Shown piece after piece: positions 1 to 7,800 of a stretch of 27,113 bases of DNA. Position numbers and translations under genes: made by a program. This DNA is from Candidatus Staskawiczbacteria bacterium (GTDB lineage: Bacteria; Patescibacteriota; Minisyncoccia; Minisyncoccales; Staskawiczbacteraceae). Numbering within the stretch: the stretch's first letter is position 1; the number at the start of each line of letters is the position of its first letter. The stretch covers positions 2,316 through 29,428 of the forward strand of contig JAPLZA010000082.1 of NCBI GenBank assembly GCA_026395275.1, written 5' to 3'. The notes under the pieces are model-generated. The model was not told the origin of the DNA. It saw only the letters and a list, made by a program, of their open reading frames with translations, and made no database searches.

Positions 1-1
1 T

Positions 2-1058
2 AAACCTCTAAGTACCACAGTTATTCCAACTTATCGTCGCCCTCAGTTGCTCAAGCGCGCAATTTTGAGCGTGTTGGATCAAACCTATCAGAATTTCCAA
101 ATTTTTGTTTGCGACAATGCTTCAGGAGACGAGACGGCGCAGGTAGTGGCCGAGATAGCAAAAAAAGATTCTCGCGTTAAATATTATTGTCAGGAAAAAA
201 ATATCGGCTACCCTAAAAATTTTGTATTTGGGATGAAACTTATCAATACTCCTTTTTTCTCATTCCTATCAGATGACGATATGCTTTTACCAAATTTTTA
301 TCAAACCACAATGGAAGGTTTTAACAAATATCCCGAAGCAATGTTTTCGACTACAGGGCTTGTATCTGTCGACGAAAAAAAGAATAGGTATATTGCTGAA
401 GGACTGGCAAGACGGCATTTATTATCCGCCCGATGGTTTCATAAAACAAATTAAAACCATAGATTTTTCTATGTTAGCCACCCTGTATCGCAAGGAAGTA
501 GTCGAAAAAATGGGATTATTCGACGATAATTTTACATATTTTATTGACGAGTATATCCCTCGCCTTACGACCAAGCTTCCGTATGTTGTGTCCACGGAGC
601 CTTGTTTTATAGCTTGGATTCATGGATTTTCCTTATCTAATGCAGGAAGATTGAAAGCTCGTGCCGTATTTTCAGACTTTAACCGGTTTGTTGATAAGGT
701 GCGCCAGTGGGTTTTACCGATGGATATACTTGAAAAAACAAAACAAGAAATTATTGTCCACGTAAGCCAGTTTAGTAAGCCGGCGTTATATTATATATGT
801 CGCCACTCGATTTGGAATAAGGATTTTGGGAATGCGACTGAGGCGGTAAATATATTGCGCAAAGAGTTAAATGCAAAAAGAATTTTTATGCTTGAATTGA
901 TACTGGGTACATTCAAAACTTTCCCGTGGGCTTTAAACTTCGCTTATCCGTTATTGGAAATTCGAAAGTATATAAGATCTTATAAGAGTCGGCAAACCTT
1001 GCATTCTATGGGCTACTTGGAAAATATTTTAAAGACAATAAATAAATTGAGTCATTAA
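2..1058 (+). pseudogene. Family 2 glycosyltransferase, 5'-truncated by the window edge and frameshifted
   Basis: The reading frame is open from base 2 and begins inside a GT-A fold with the typical first strand (VIPTYRRP), followed by SVLDQTYQNF, VCDNASGD and the metal-binding motif SDDD near base 270. It then stops early at 454. The rest of the family pattern continues in the next frame: KDWQDGIYYPP, then LYRKEVVEKMGLFD and PYVVSTEPC, up to the stop at 1056-1058. Removing one base from the A7 run at 375-381 joins the two parts into one frame of about 350 residues. Such enzymes transfer a sugar from a nucleotide donor to a growing glycan. It is the first visible gene of the polysaccharide locus, and a methyltransferase starts 3 bases after its stop. 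It may be a true pseudogene, a phase-variable gene or an assembly error. Confidence 0.8.
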
Positions 1059-1061
1059 GAC

Positions 1062-1706
1062 ATGAAAGAAGTAAAAAAATTTATTAAATCAATTTACGAC
1101 AATATTTTTAATGACTTCGTCAAAAATTTTAAAAAGGAACTTTCCGAGTGCGACTCAATTTTAGATCTAGGGTGTGGCCCTAACTCACCGGTTCAATTTT
1201 GCGACGCATCTCTCAAGGTTGGGGTTGAGCTATTTGAGCCGTATTTAAAAGAAACTAAAAAGAAAAAAATTCATAATGAATATATCAGAGAAGATATCTT
1301 AAAAGTAGATTTTAAGCCGAAATCATTTGATGCTGTGATAATGATTGATGTCTTGGAGCATCTTACGAAAGAAGACGGATATAAACTAATAAAAAAAATG
1401 GAAAATTGGTCAAAAAAGAAAATTGTTATATTCACGCCAAACGGATTTATAGAAAATGAACCAGAGCGCGATGGTAACATTTTTCAGGAGCACAAATCCG
1501 GTTGGGAAGCGAAAGATCTGAGAAAAATAGGATTTAAGGTTTATGGAAGCGACGGTTGGAAAAAACTTAGAGGGAAAAACGCCGTTATAAAGTATAAGCC
1601 ACATAAACTATTTGTGCTTATTTCAGATATAACACAAAAAATATCTTATGATTATCCAGAAACAGCATTTCATTTATTTGCGGTCAAAGAAACGGGTAAT
1701 AATTAA
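1062..1706 (+). CDS. Class I SAM-dependent methyltransferase
   Basis: This 214-residue protein has the Rossmann methyltransferase signature. Motif I is LDLGCGP at about residues 34-40, an acidic residue ends strand 2 (GVELFEP, 54-60), motif II reads YIREDIL, and the post-II motif is IDVLEHL (about 95-101). This is the Methyltransf_11/23 pattern. The substrate cannot be read from the sequence. Its position between a glycosyltransferase and a sugar-nucleotide epimerase suggests that it methylates a sugar, a glycan end or a precursor. The ATG lies 3 bases after the preceding stop, and the next gene starts 11 bases after its own stop, so it is probably co-transcribed with both. No Shine-Dalgarno sequence precedes the start. 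Confidence 0.8.
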   Translation: MKEVKKFIKSIYDNIFNDFVKNFKKELSECDSILDLGCGPNSPVQFCDASLKVGVELFEPYLKETKKKKIHNEYIREDILKVDFKPKSFDAVIMIDVLEHLTKEDGYKLIKKMENWSKKKIVIFTPNGFIENEPERDGNIFQEHKSGWEAKDLRKIGFKVYGSDGWKKLRGKNAVIKYKPHKLFVLISDITQKISYDYPETAFHLFAVKETGNN

Positions 1707-1717
1707 ATTTTTAAATT

Positions 1718-2644
1718 ATGGATTTGAGAAACAGGAAAATTTTAGTTACGGGTGGCGCTGGATTCATCGGGTCTCATGTGGTTGACGCCTTGATCAAAGA
1801 AGGCGCCGATGTTTTTATTATTGATAACCTGTCTACCGGAAGAAAAGAAAACCTGAATCCTAATGCGATATTTTACGAAATGAATATTGCTGACCCGAAT
1901 GTCAGGGATGTTTTCGAAAAGGAAAAACCGGAAATAATTTATCATTTTGCTTTTAATGTATTAGTACCAAAATCGGTAGAGAATCCGTTGATTGACATGG
2001 ATAGTATTTCCGGATCTATTAATATATTGATTAATTGTCAAAAATATGGAGTAAAGAAGGTTATTTTTTCTTCGTCTGGATTTGTTTATGGCAACACGCA
2101 TAATTTGCCGGCCAAAGAAACAGAGCCCGTTGATCCCATTTCTCCTTATGTAGTGGCAAAATTAGCAGTTGAAAATTATCTGAAATTTTTCAAAAAATCA
2201 TACGGACTTTCTTATGTTGTTTTCAGAAATGCCGCGGTTTACGGACCTGGGCAAATAACAGGAGCTATGGCAGATTACGTAAGAAAATTAAAATCTGGAA
2301 AGCAGGCGGATATTTGGGGAGATGGAAACAAAACCAGAGATTATGTTTTTATAGACGATGTTGTCAGTGCAAATTTGCTTGCCCTTGATTTAAGGGATGA
2401 TTTTTCTAATCCGATTTTTAACGTAGGAAACGGCAAAGAGACGACTTTGAATGATTTATATTTTAAAATTGCAAAAATATTAGGCAAAGAACCAAAACCT
2501 ATTTACCACAAAGATAGGCCCGGCGAACAGGTAAGATATTGCCTTGATAATTCCAAGTTGAAAAAATATATGAAATGGAAGCCAAAATATGATTTAGATA
2601 AGGGATTGGAAATGGTCTTAAAATATTGGTCTGAAAATCATTAA
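1718..2644 (+). CDS. NAD-dependent nucleotide-sugar epimerase/dehydratase (extended SDR)
   Basis: This is a 308-residue extended short-chain dehydrogenase. The NAD-binding motif TGGAGFIG is at residues 11-18, with DNLSTG at strand 2. The catalytic set is the SSSG run at 118-121 followed by Y144 and K148 in SPYVVAK. The C-terminal sugar-binding part contains GDGNKTRDYVFIDDV and FNVGNG. Length and motifs fit the UDP-glucose 4-epimerase/UDP-glucuronate epimerase group, but substrate specificity cannot be fixed. The usual H(L)AA segment reads HFAFN at 76-80, which is a mild divergence. It probably supplies a nucleotide sugar to the adjacent glycosyltransferases. The next gene starts 2 bases after its stop. 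Confidence 0.85.
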   Translation: MDLRNRKILVTGGAGFIGSHVVDALIKEGADVFIIDNLSTGRKENLNPNAIFYEMNIADPNVRDVFEKEKPEIIYHFAFNVLVPKSVENPLIDMDSISGSINILINCQKYGVKKVIFSSSGFVYGNTHNLPAKETEPVDPISPYVVAKLAVENYLKFFKKSYGLSYVVFRNAAVYGPGQITGAMADYVRKLKSGKQADIWGDGNKTRDYVFIDDVVSANLLALDLRDDFSNPIFNVGNGKETTLNDLYFKIAKILGKEPKPIYHKDRPGEQVRYCLDNSKLKKYMKWKPKYDLDKGLEMVLKYWSENH

Positions 2645-2646
2645 TT

Positions 2647-3483
2647 ATGGAAAATCAAAAACTTTTAGTATCTATAATTACTCCAACCTTTAACAGGGGG
2701 AAATTTTTGGAACAAAATATTATAAGTATTAAAAATCAGGATTATCCTTTCATTGAGCACATTGTTATTGATGGCGGTTCGACAGACAATAGTTTAGAAA
2801 TACTTAAAAAATATGAAGGGACGTATAATTTAAAATGGATATCGGAGAAAGATAATGGATGCGCCGATGCAATGAACAAAGGGTTTGAAAGAGCATCCGG
2901 CCAAATATTCTGCTGGTTAGATTCTGACGATTTTTATCTTCCCTGCGCGATAAAAAAAATAGCAGAAGTTTTCAAAAATAATCTTAATGTGGATGCAGTT
3001 TTCGGAGACGTGCTGCTGGGAACCGTGGAAGGTAAAATAATAGGTTATACAAAATATACCTCCTTTAATGCAGAAACATCTATATATTTAGGAATGGTTG
3101 TTGCAACGCAGTCAACATTTTGGAGGAGTACCCTGCATAGAAAAATAAATGGCTTAGATGCAAAATATTTAAGATGTGCAGATTTAGATTTTTTCACCAG
3201 AATGGCGATATCCGGCGCAAAATTTCGTCACGTCCGTAATTTTTTGTCTGTTTATAGGTACCATCCCGGCCAACTGACCCAATCGGTTGATTTGTGCGAG
3301 AAGGAAAAGAAAGAAATTTTTCAAAAATATTCAGATAATAAGCTCAATGCGAGAGGCCTGAAATTAAAAAGAATGAAGCTTTTGTTGGAACGAGCCGTTA
3401 ATTTCATCAAACAGGGAGATATTTGGTATGTTTTTAAAGGGATTTTAAGGCGTTTTGACTTTTTATACGCAGTGAATAAATAA
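2647..3483 (+). CDS. Family 2 glycosyltransferase
   Basis: This 278-residue protein begins with a GT-A fold. SIITPTFNRGKFL is at residues 9-21, VIDGGSTDNS at about 40-49, the donor-binding region EKDNGCADAMNKG at 67-79, and the metal-binding DSDD at 92-95. The pattern is that of WcaA-like GT2 enzymes, which use a nucleotide-sugar donor and often act as single-addition transferases. No membrane segment is visible, so it is probably cytoplasmic or peripherally bound. It starts 2 bases after the epimerase stop. Donor and acceptor are unknown. Confidence 0.88.
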   Translation: MENQKLLVSIITPTFNRGKFLEQNIISIKNQDYPFIEHIVIDGGSTDNSLEILKKYEGTYNLKWISEKDNGCADAMNKGFERASGQIFCWLDSDDFYLPCAIKKIAEVFKNNLNVDAVFGDVLLGTVEGKIIGYTKYTSFNAETSIYLGMVVATQSTFWRSTLHRKINGLDAKYLRCADLDFFTRMAISGAKFRHVRNFLSVYRYHPGQLTQSVDLCEKEKKEIFQKYSDNKLNARGLKLKRMKLLLERAVNFIKQGDIWYVFKGILRRFDFLYAVNK

Positions 3484-3496
3484 AATAATTCCATTT

Positions 3497-4408
3497 ATGA
3501 AAATATCCGTATTTTATAAAAAAATTGTTAATAAATTAATTGGAAAAACGTTTACTTTTTGGCAAATGTTGGGATTTCACATAACCCCTGTTCATTTCTA
3601 TGAACCGATACCGGACACAAGAAGATTAAAAAAAGAGCTATGGCAAAAAAACTCAGATATGATCGGGATTAGTTTGGAAGAAGAAAAACAAATTGAGTTG
3701 CTTTCTGCTTTTGTTAAAAAATTTAAAGGTGAGTATGATTTATTCTTTGGCGATAAACTCAGCGGCGCCGATGGAGTCAATATTAAAAATAGTGAATTTA
3801 ACTCCGTAGATGCAGAAATTCTTTATTGTATGGTTAGATATTTAAAGCCCAAGAATATAATAGAAATAGGGTCCGGCTGTTCGACTATTATTATGGCCAA
3901 GGCTATTGCTAAGAATAAAGATGAGTTTGGGATAGAGTGCAAGTTGACTACAATAGATCCGTATCTCAAAAAATTTAATAAAAATGAAATATCAAGTTCT
4001 TTTAATTCCATAGAGAAAGAGGTTCAAGACGTTAGATTAGATGAATTTAATAAGTTAAGAGAGAATGATATATTATTTATAGATTCAAGCCATGTTCTCA
4101 AAATTGGTAGTGATGTGCAATATGAATATTTGGAGATATTGCCTCGTTTAAACAAGGGCGTTGTTGTCCACTCGCACGATGTTTTTTTACCGACTGAATA
4201 TCCGAAAGAGTGGGTATTAAAAGAACACAGGTTTTTCAACGAACAGTATTTATTGCAGGCGTTCTTGGCATTTAATAAAAAATTTGAAGTGCTATGGGGC
4301 GGGAGTTATATGCATTTAAAACATAAGGAATTACTAAAAAACGCCTTTAACTCTTACAATCCTGATGTAAATTGGCCGGGCAGTTTCTGGATGAAAAAGA
4401 TAGAGTAA
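3497..4408 (+). CDS. Class I SAM-dependent methyltransferase (Methyltransf_24-like)
   Basis: This 303-residue protein has a methyltransferase core: NIIEIGSGCST at residues 120-130 (motif I), TIDPY at 152-156 (strand 2 acid), ILFIDSSHV at 192-200, and GVVVHSHDVF at 221-230. The IDSSH...HSHD pattern is typical of the Methyltransf_24/cephalosporin-hydroxylase-like group often found in polysaccharide loci. About 100 residues precede the core, including FYEPIPDTRRL at 34-44. The substrate is unknown, though modification of a glycan or sugar is likely from context. It begins 13 bases after the upstream glycosyltransferase and lies 30 bases before a GT4 gene. Confidence 0.78.
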   Translation: MKISVFYKKIVNKLIGKTFTFWQMLGFHITPVHFYEPIPDTRRLKKELWQKNSDMIGISLEEEKQIELLSAFVKKFKGEYDLFFGDKLSGADGVNIKNSEFNSVDAEILYCMVRYLKPKNIIEIGSGCSTIIMAKAIAKNKDEFGIECKLTTIDPYLKKFNKNEISSSFNSIEKEVQDVRLDEFNKLRENDILFIDSSHVLKIGSDVQYEYLEILPRLNKGVVVHSHDVFLPTEYPKEWVLKEHRFFNEQYLLQAFLAFNKKFEVLWGGSYMHLKHKELLKNAFNSYNPDVNWPGSFWMKKIE

Positions 4409-4438
4409 ATATATAATAATTTCGTAAGTTGCAGTGTC

Positions 4439-5650
4439 ATGGAAAAAAATAAAGATAAATACAAAATCGCAATAGTTGCTCCAGTCCCTTTTTATTACCA
4501 CGTACCCCTTTACCAAAAATTAAGCAGATCTTCAAAAATTGATTTGCTGGTTTATTATTGTTCTGACGAAACGCTCCATGGCATCGACGTCGAAAAAAAT
4601 TATTTTATAAAAAACAAGTTTGTTGATTCGGGAAAATTGTTAAGGGGGTACAAATATGATTTTCTCAAAAATTATTCATTATCTCCCTCTTATATGAATT
4701 GGCCGTTTGGTTTAGTGAATTTTGGTATTTGGAAGGAAATTAAAAAAAATAAATATGATGCGATTATTCTTCAGGCATGGAATAATTTTACTTGGTGGCT
4801 GGCATTTTTCGCCTGCTTGATATTTAAAACTCCCGTTATATTCATGACCGACGAAAATAATTTAGCGAAACACCTGAAGTCTAAATGGAAGATTATTTTT
4901 AAAAAATTACTTATTGGGAATTTTATTTTTAAATTTGCATCAGGATTTCTAACATCAGGGATAGCAAATGATGATTTTTATAGACATTACGTAGTTCCGC
5001 AAAATAAATTAGTGCAGTTTCATTTTTCCTGGGAATACGAACAGTTTTTAGATATAGCTAAAAAACTAGAATTGCAGCAAACTAAAATTAGGGCTTCTTT
5101 GGGAATAAGAGACGATGATTTTGTCATAATATTCGTTGGCCGACTTACTGAGCAGAAAAATCTTTTTACGCTTTTAGATGCCTATAATTTAGTTGGCTGC
5201 CTTTATAAAAAAATTTTTATAATCGGCGATGGCAATTTGCGTTTAAGCCTGGAACAGTATGTCAAAGATTTAGGAACAAAAGGAGTTTCTTTCGTGGGTT
5301 TTCAGTCCAGAGATGCTATACCTAATTTTTATGCTATAGCTGATGTCTTGATTTTACCTTCCACGTTTGAACCATGGGGAATCGCGGTAAGCGAGGCGAT
5401 GTGTTTTGGATCTCCGATTATAGCCTCAGACAGAGTTGGCGCGGCGGTCGACCTTGTCCGCGATGGATATAATGGATTTATATTTCCCGCAGAAGATGCA
5501 AAACAACTTTCCGCATGCATTGAAAAAATGATTCGTTTAACGCCGGATCAACGCCAAGTTTTTAGAGAAAGATCTCATAAAATAATTAAGCAATGGCTAG
5601 ATATAGACCCGGAGCAGCAGATGCTTAAGGTCTTAAAATTAGTAGAATGA
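4439..5650 (+). CDS. Family 4 glycosyltransferase (GT-B fold)
   Basis: This 403-residue protein has an N-terminal Rossmann half starting KIAIVAPVPFYYHVPLY. The C-terminal half holds the glycosyl-transferase family 1 (Pfam) signature: IFVGRLTEQKN at residues 231-241, IIGDGNL at 261-267, and the EX7E motif E311-E319 in EPWGIAVSEA followed by GSPIIAS. These residues bind the nucleotide-sugar donor in retaining GT4 enzymes. No hydrophobic anchor is obvious. It is one of two GT4 genes here, and an FkbM methyltransferase follows 42 bases later. The sugar transferred cannot be deduced. Confidence 0.9.
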   Translation: MEKNKDKYKIAIVAPVPFYYHVPLYQKLSRSSKIDLLVYYCSDETLHGIDVEKNYFIKNKFVDSGKLLRGYKYDFLKNYSLSPSYMNWPFGLVNFGIWKEIKKNKYDAIILQAWNNFTWWLAFFACLIFKTPVIFMTDENNLAKHLKSKWKIIFKKLLIGNFIFKFASGFLTSGIANDDFYRHYVVPQNKLVQFHFSWEYEQFLDIAKKLELQQTKIRASLGIRDDDFVIIFVGRLTEQKNLFTLLDAYNLVGCLYKKIFIIGDGNLRLSLEQYVKDLGTKGVSFVGFQSRDAIPNFYAIADVLILPSTFEPWGIAVSEAMCFGSPIIASDRVGAAVDLVRDGYNGFIFPAEDAKQLSACIEKMIRLTPDQRQVFRERSHKIIKQWLDIDPEQQMLKVLKLVE

Positions 5651-5692
5651 TAATTATGGTCGCGAAAATAAATTTTTAATTTTTCTTATTTA

Positions 5693-6544
5693 ATGAATAA
5701 AAAATTTGATATCCCATTTCTCGTAAAAGTTCTTGTTTATTCTAAATATTTTCCAATAATCGTAATCAGGGTAAAAAACTGGTGCATTTTTGTTTTAAAT
5801 TATATTGGTATAAGGAATGATATTAATTTCGTCTACGCTCTAAGAGACGGAACAAAAATCAAAGTTGACGACAATATAAACATTGCTACTATGGCCGTGG
5901 TTTTTATAAAAAAAGATTATGGAGAAGTTGAAAAGAATTCGGTAATAATTGATATCGGGGCAAATATAGGGGTGTATTCTGTTTTTGCCGCAAGAAAAGA
6001 GAACAATATTGTTTATGCTTTCGAGCCGATGACAAATAATTTTAAATTACTGGTAGAGAATATTAAGCTTAATAAGTTGGAAGGGAAAATTCTACCGTTC
6101 AATTTGGCCGTTGGTGCAAAAAAAGAGAAAAGAACCCTGTATTTAGGAGGTTCTCCTTTCCATTCATTATATCCGGCAGAGAATTCTCCCTTTAACACTC
6201 GATACGACAACAAACTGACAGCAAAGCAAAATTATATAGAAATAGAGTGTATATCTTTAAAAGACATTTTTCAAGAAAATAAAATAGGTTATTGTAATAT
6301 GTTAAAATTAGATTGTGAAGGTGCGGAATTTGAGATATTATATAGTCTCCCCGAGGAATATTTTAAAAAAATAGAAAAAATTAGAGTTGAGTATCACGAC
6401 CACAAAGTAGATAATAATTGTACTGGTAAAAAATTAGCAGAGTTCTTGATTAATAAAGGTTTCAAAATAGAAAAATTAAAAGAAGTCTCTCCTTATAATG
6501 GAGATATGTGGTTTTTCAACCCCGGATATAGAAAAGCTTATTAA
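5693..6544 (+). CDS. FkbM family methyltransferase
   Basis: This 283-residue protein carries the FkbM pattern: VIIDIGANIGVYS at residues 84-96 (SAM-binding motif I), VYAFEPMTNNF at 107-117, LPFNLAVG, and LKLDCEGAEFEIL in the second half. FkbM enzymes are O-methyltransferases, and members in surface-glycan clusters are generally assigned to sugar methylation. The N-terminal 50 residues are hydrophobic and basic, without a clear signal peptide. It is the third methyltransferase in this locus and is followed 5 bases later by another GT4 gene. Confidence 0.85.
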   Translation: MNKKFDIPFLVKVLVYSKYFPIIVIRVKNWCIFVLNYIGIRNDINFVYALRDGTKIKVDDNINIATMAVVFIKKDYGEVEKNSVIIDIGANIGVYSVFAARKENNIVYAFEPMTNNFKLLVENIKLNKLEGKILPFNLAVGAKKEKRTLYLGGSPFHSLYPAENSPFNTRYDNKLTAKQNYIEIECISLKDIFQENKIGYCNMLKLDCEGAEFEILYSLPEEYFKKIEKIRVEYHDHKVDNNCTGKKLAEFLINKGFKIEKLKEVSPYNGDMWFFNPGYRKAY

Positions 6545-6549
6545 TAAAC

Positions 6550-7800
6550 ATGAAAACAAAGCTTAAGGTCTTAATCTGCGTCTTTGCGTGTATTAAAGAT
6601 CCCGATGATGAATTCAGCTCCTCTGCCGGAGGAGAGACGGTTTTAGGTTGGAATATAATTATACAACTCTCAAGATTTTTTGAAATTTCTGCTTTAACCG
6701 ATATAGGGAACAAGAATCTTATCGAAGAAAAATTGGCAGATGGCAGTCTTTCTGGAGTAGATTTTTATTATATAGGTCTACCGAAATTTTTAAATTTTAC
6801 AAAAAAATGGATTCAGATTTATGCTTATATTTGGCAGATAAAAGCATATTTTGTCGCTCGGAAGTTAAATAAAGAAAAAAAATTTGATGTTTTTCATCAC
6901 GTAACCTATGCAAACGATTGGATGGCAAGCTTTATGGGCGCATTTTTACCGATTCCATATATGCGCGGTCCTGGAGGCGGGGCGCATCGCGTTCCCAAAA
7001 AATTTGTTAGAGAATATTCTTTCAAACAACGAGTGACAGAAAATATCCGAAGTATCGGTCAATGGATTTTTCGCCATGATCCGATTTTTATAATCGGACA
7101 AAATAAGGCAAAGGCTATTTTGGTTTGCAATAAAGAATCGTTTGATGCCTTGTCTGAGAGTTGGCAAAAAAAGGCTTATTTTTTCCCCGTGAACGGATTG
7201 GCTCCAGAAGATTTATTGGCATTAGACAAAGGATTAAGTAATGAAAATGATGCATTTTCTGTTTTATCGGCCGGCAAGCTCATTAAAATAAAAGGGTTCG
7301 ATTTGGCCATAAGAGCATTTAAAATTTTCAGCGAAAAAGCTTATAATGCCAAGTTTACAATAGTGGGTGATGGGCCGGAACTTAAAAAAATAGAAAATTT
7401 AATTTATGATTTAAATATTAAAGACAGGGTTGTCTTAGAAAAATGGATGCCCAGAGAAAAACTATTTGAAAAAATGGCAGGGTGCGATGTATTTTTGTTC
7501 GCCAGCCTAAGAGACGGGGGAGGAAACGTTGTCGTAGAGGCGATGGCCGCAGGAAAGCCCGTCATTTGTTTTGATATAGCGGGACCCGGTTTTCATATAG
7601 ATGAAAAATGTGGCATAAAAATTAGACCGGATAGCCCGGAGCAATCCATCAAAGATATGGCTTCTGCTTTAGCAAAGCTATATTCTAATAAAGAATTAAG
7701 AGTGAAATTAGGCGCAGGAGCCAGAAAAAAAGCGGAGAAAGAATATGATTGGGACAAATTGGGAAATAGATTAAATGAAATTTACAAAAAAGTCTTATGA
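6550..7800 (+). CDS. Family 4 glycosyltransferase (GT-B fold)
   Basis: This 416-residue protein has the GT4 donor-binding half: VLSAGKLIKIKGFDLAI at residues 238-254, FTIVGDGPELKKIE at 269-282, and RDGGGNVVVEAMAAGKPVI at 321-339. The EX7E motif appears as D322-E330, with Asp in place of the first Glu. I recall this substitution from a subgroup of GT4 proteins, so the gene is probably functional. Its N-terminal part has SSSAGGETVLG at 23-33, a typical acceptor-side glycine loop. Its stop overlaps the next start by 4 bases (ATGA), which implies translational coupling to the ligase-WecG fusion. Confidence 0.9.
   Translation: MKTKLKVLICVFACIKDPDDEFSSSAGGETVLGWNIIIQLSRFFEISALTDIGNKNLIEEKLADGSLSGVDFYYIGLPKFLNFTKKWIQIYAYIWQIKAYFVARKLNKEKKFDVFHHVTYANDWMASFMGAFLPIPYMRGPGGGAHRVPKKFVREYSFKQRVTENIRSIGQWIFRHDPIFIIGQNKAKAILVCNKESFDALSESWQKKAYFFPVNGLAPEDLLALDKGLSNENDAFSVLSAGKLIKIKGFDLAIRAFKIFSEKAYNAKFTIVGDGPELKKIENLIYDLNIKDRVVLEKWMPREKLFEKMAGCDVFLFASLRDGGGNVVVEAMAAGKPVICFDIAGPGFHIDEKCGIKIRPDSPEQSIKDMASALAKLYSNKELRVKLGAGARKKAEKEYDWDKLGNRLNEIYKKVL

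Noticed and set aside
375..381. Programmed ribosomal frameshift at the A7 tract
   Set aside because: No stimulatory structure or slippery-site context is evident, and GT2 genes are not known to use it; slippage of the DNA or an assembly error is simpler.
273..1058. A separate gene starting at 273
   Set aside because: Its first 35 residues overlap the good GT2 frame and have no family similarity; the real similarity begins just after the A7 run, so it is the second part of the frameshifted gene.
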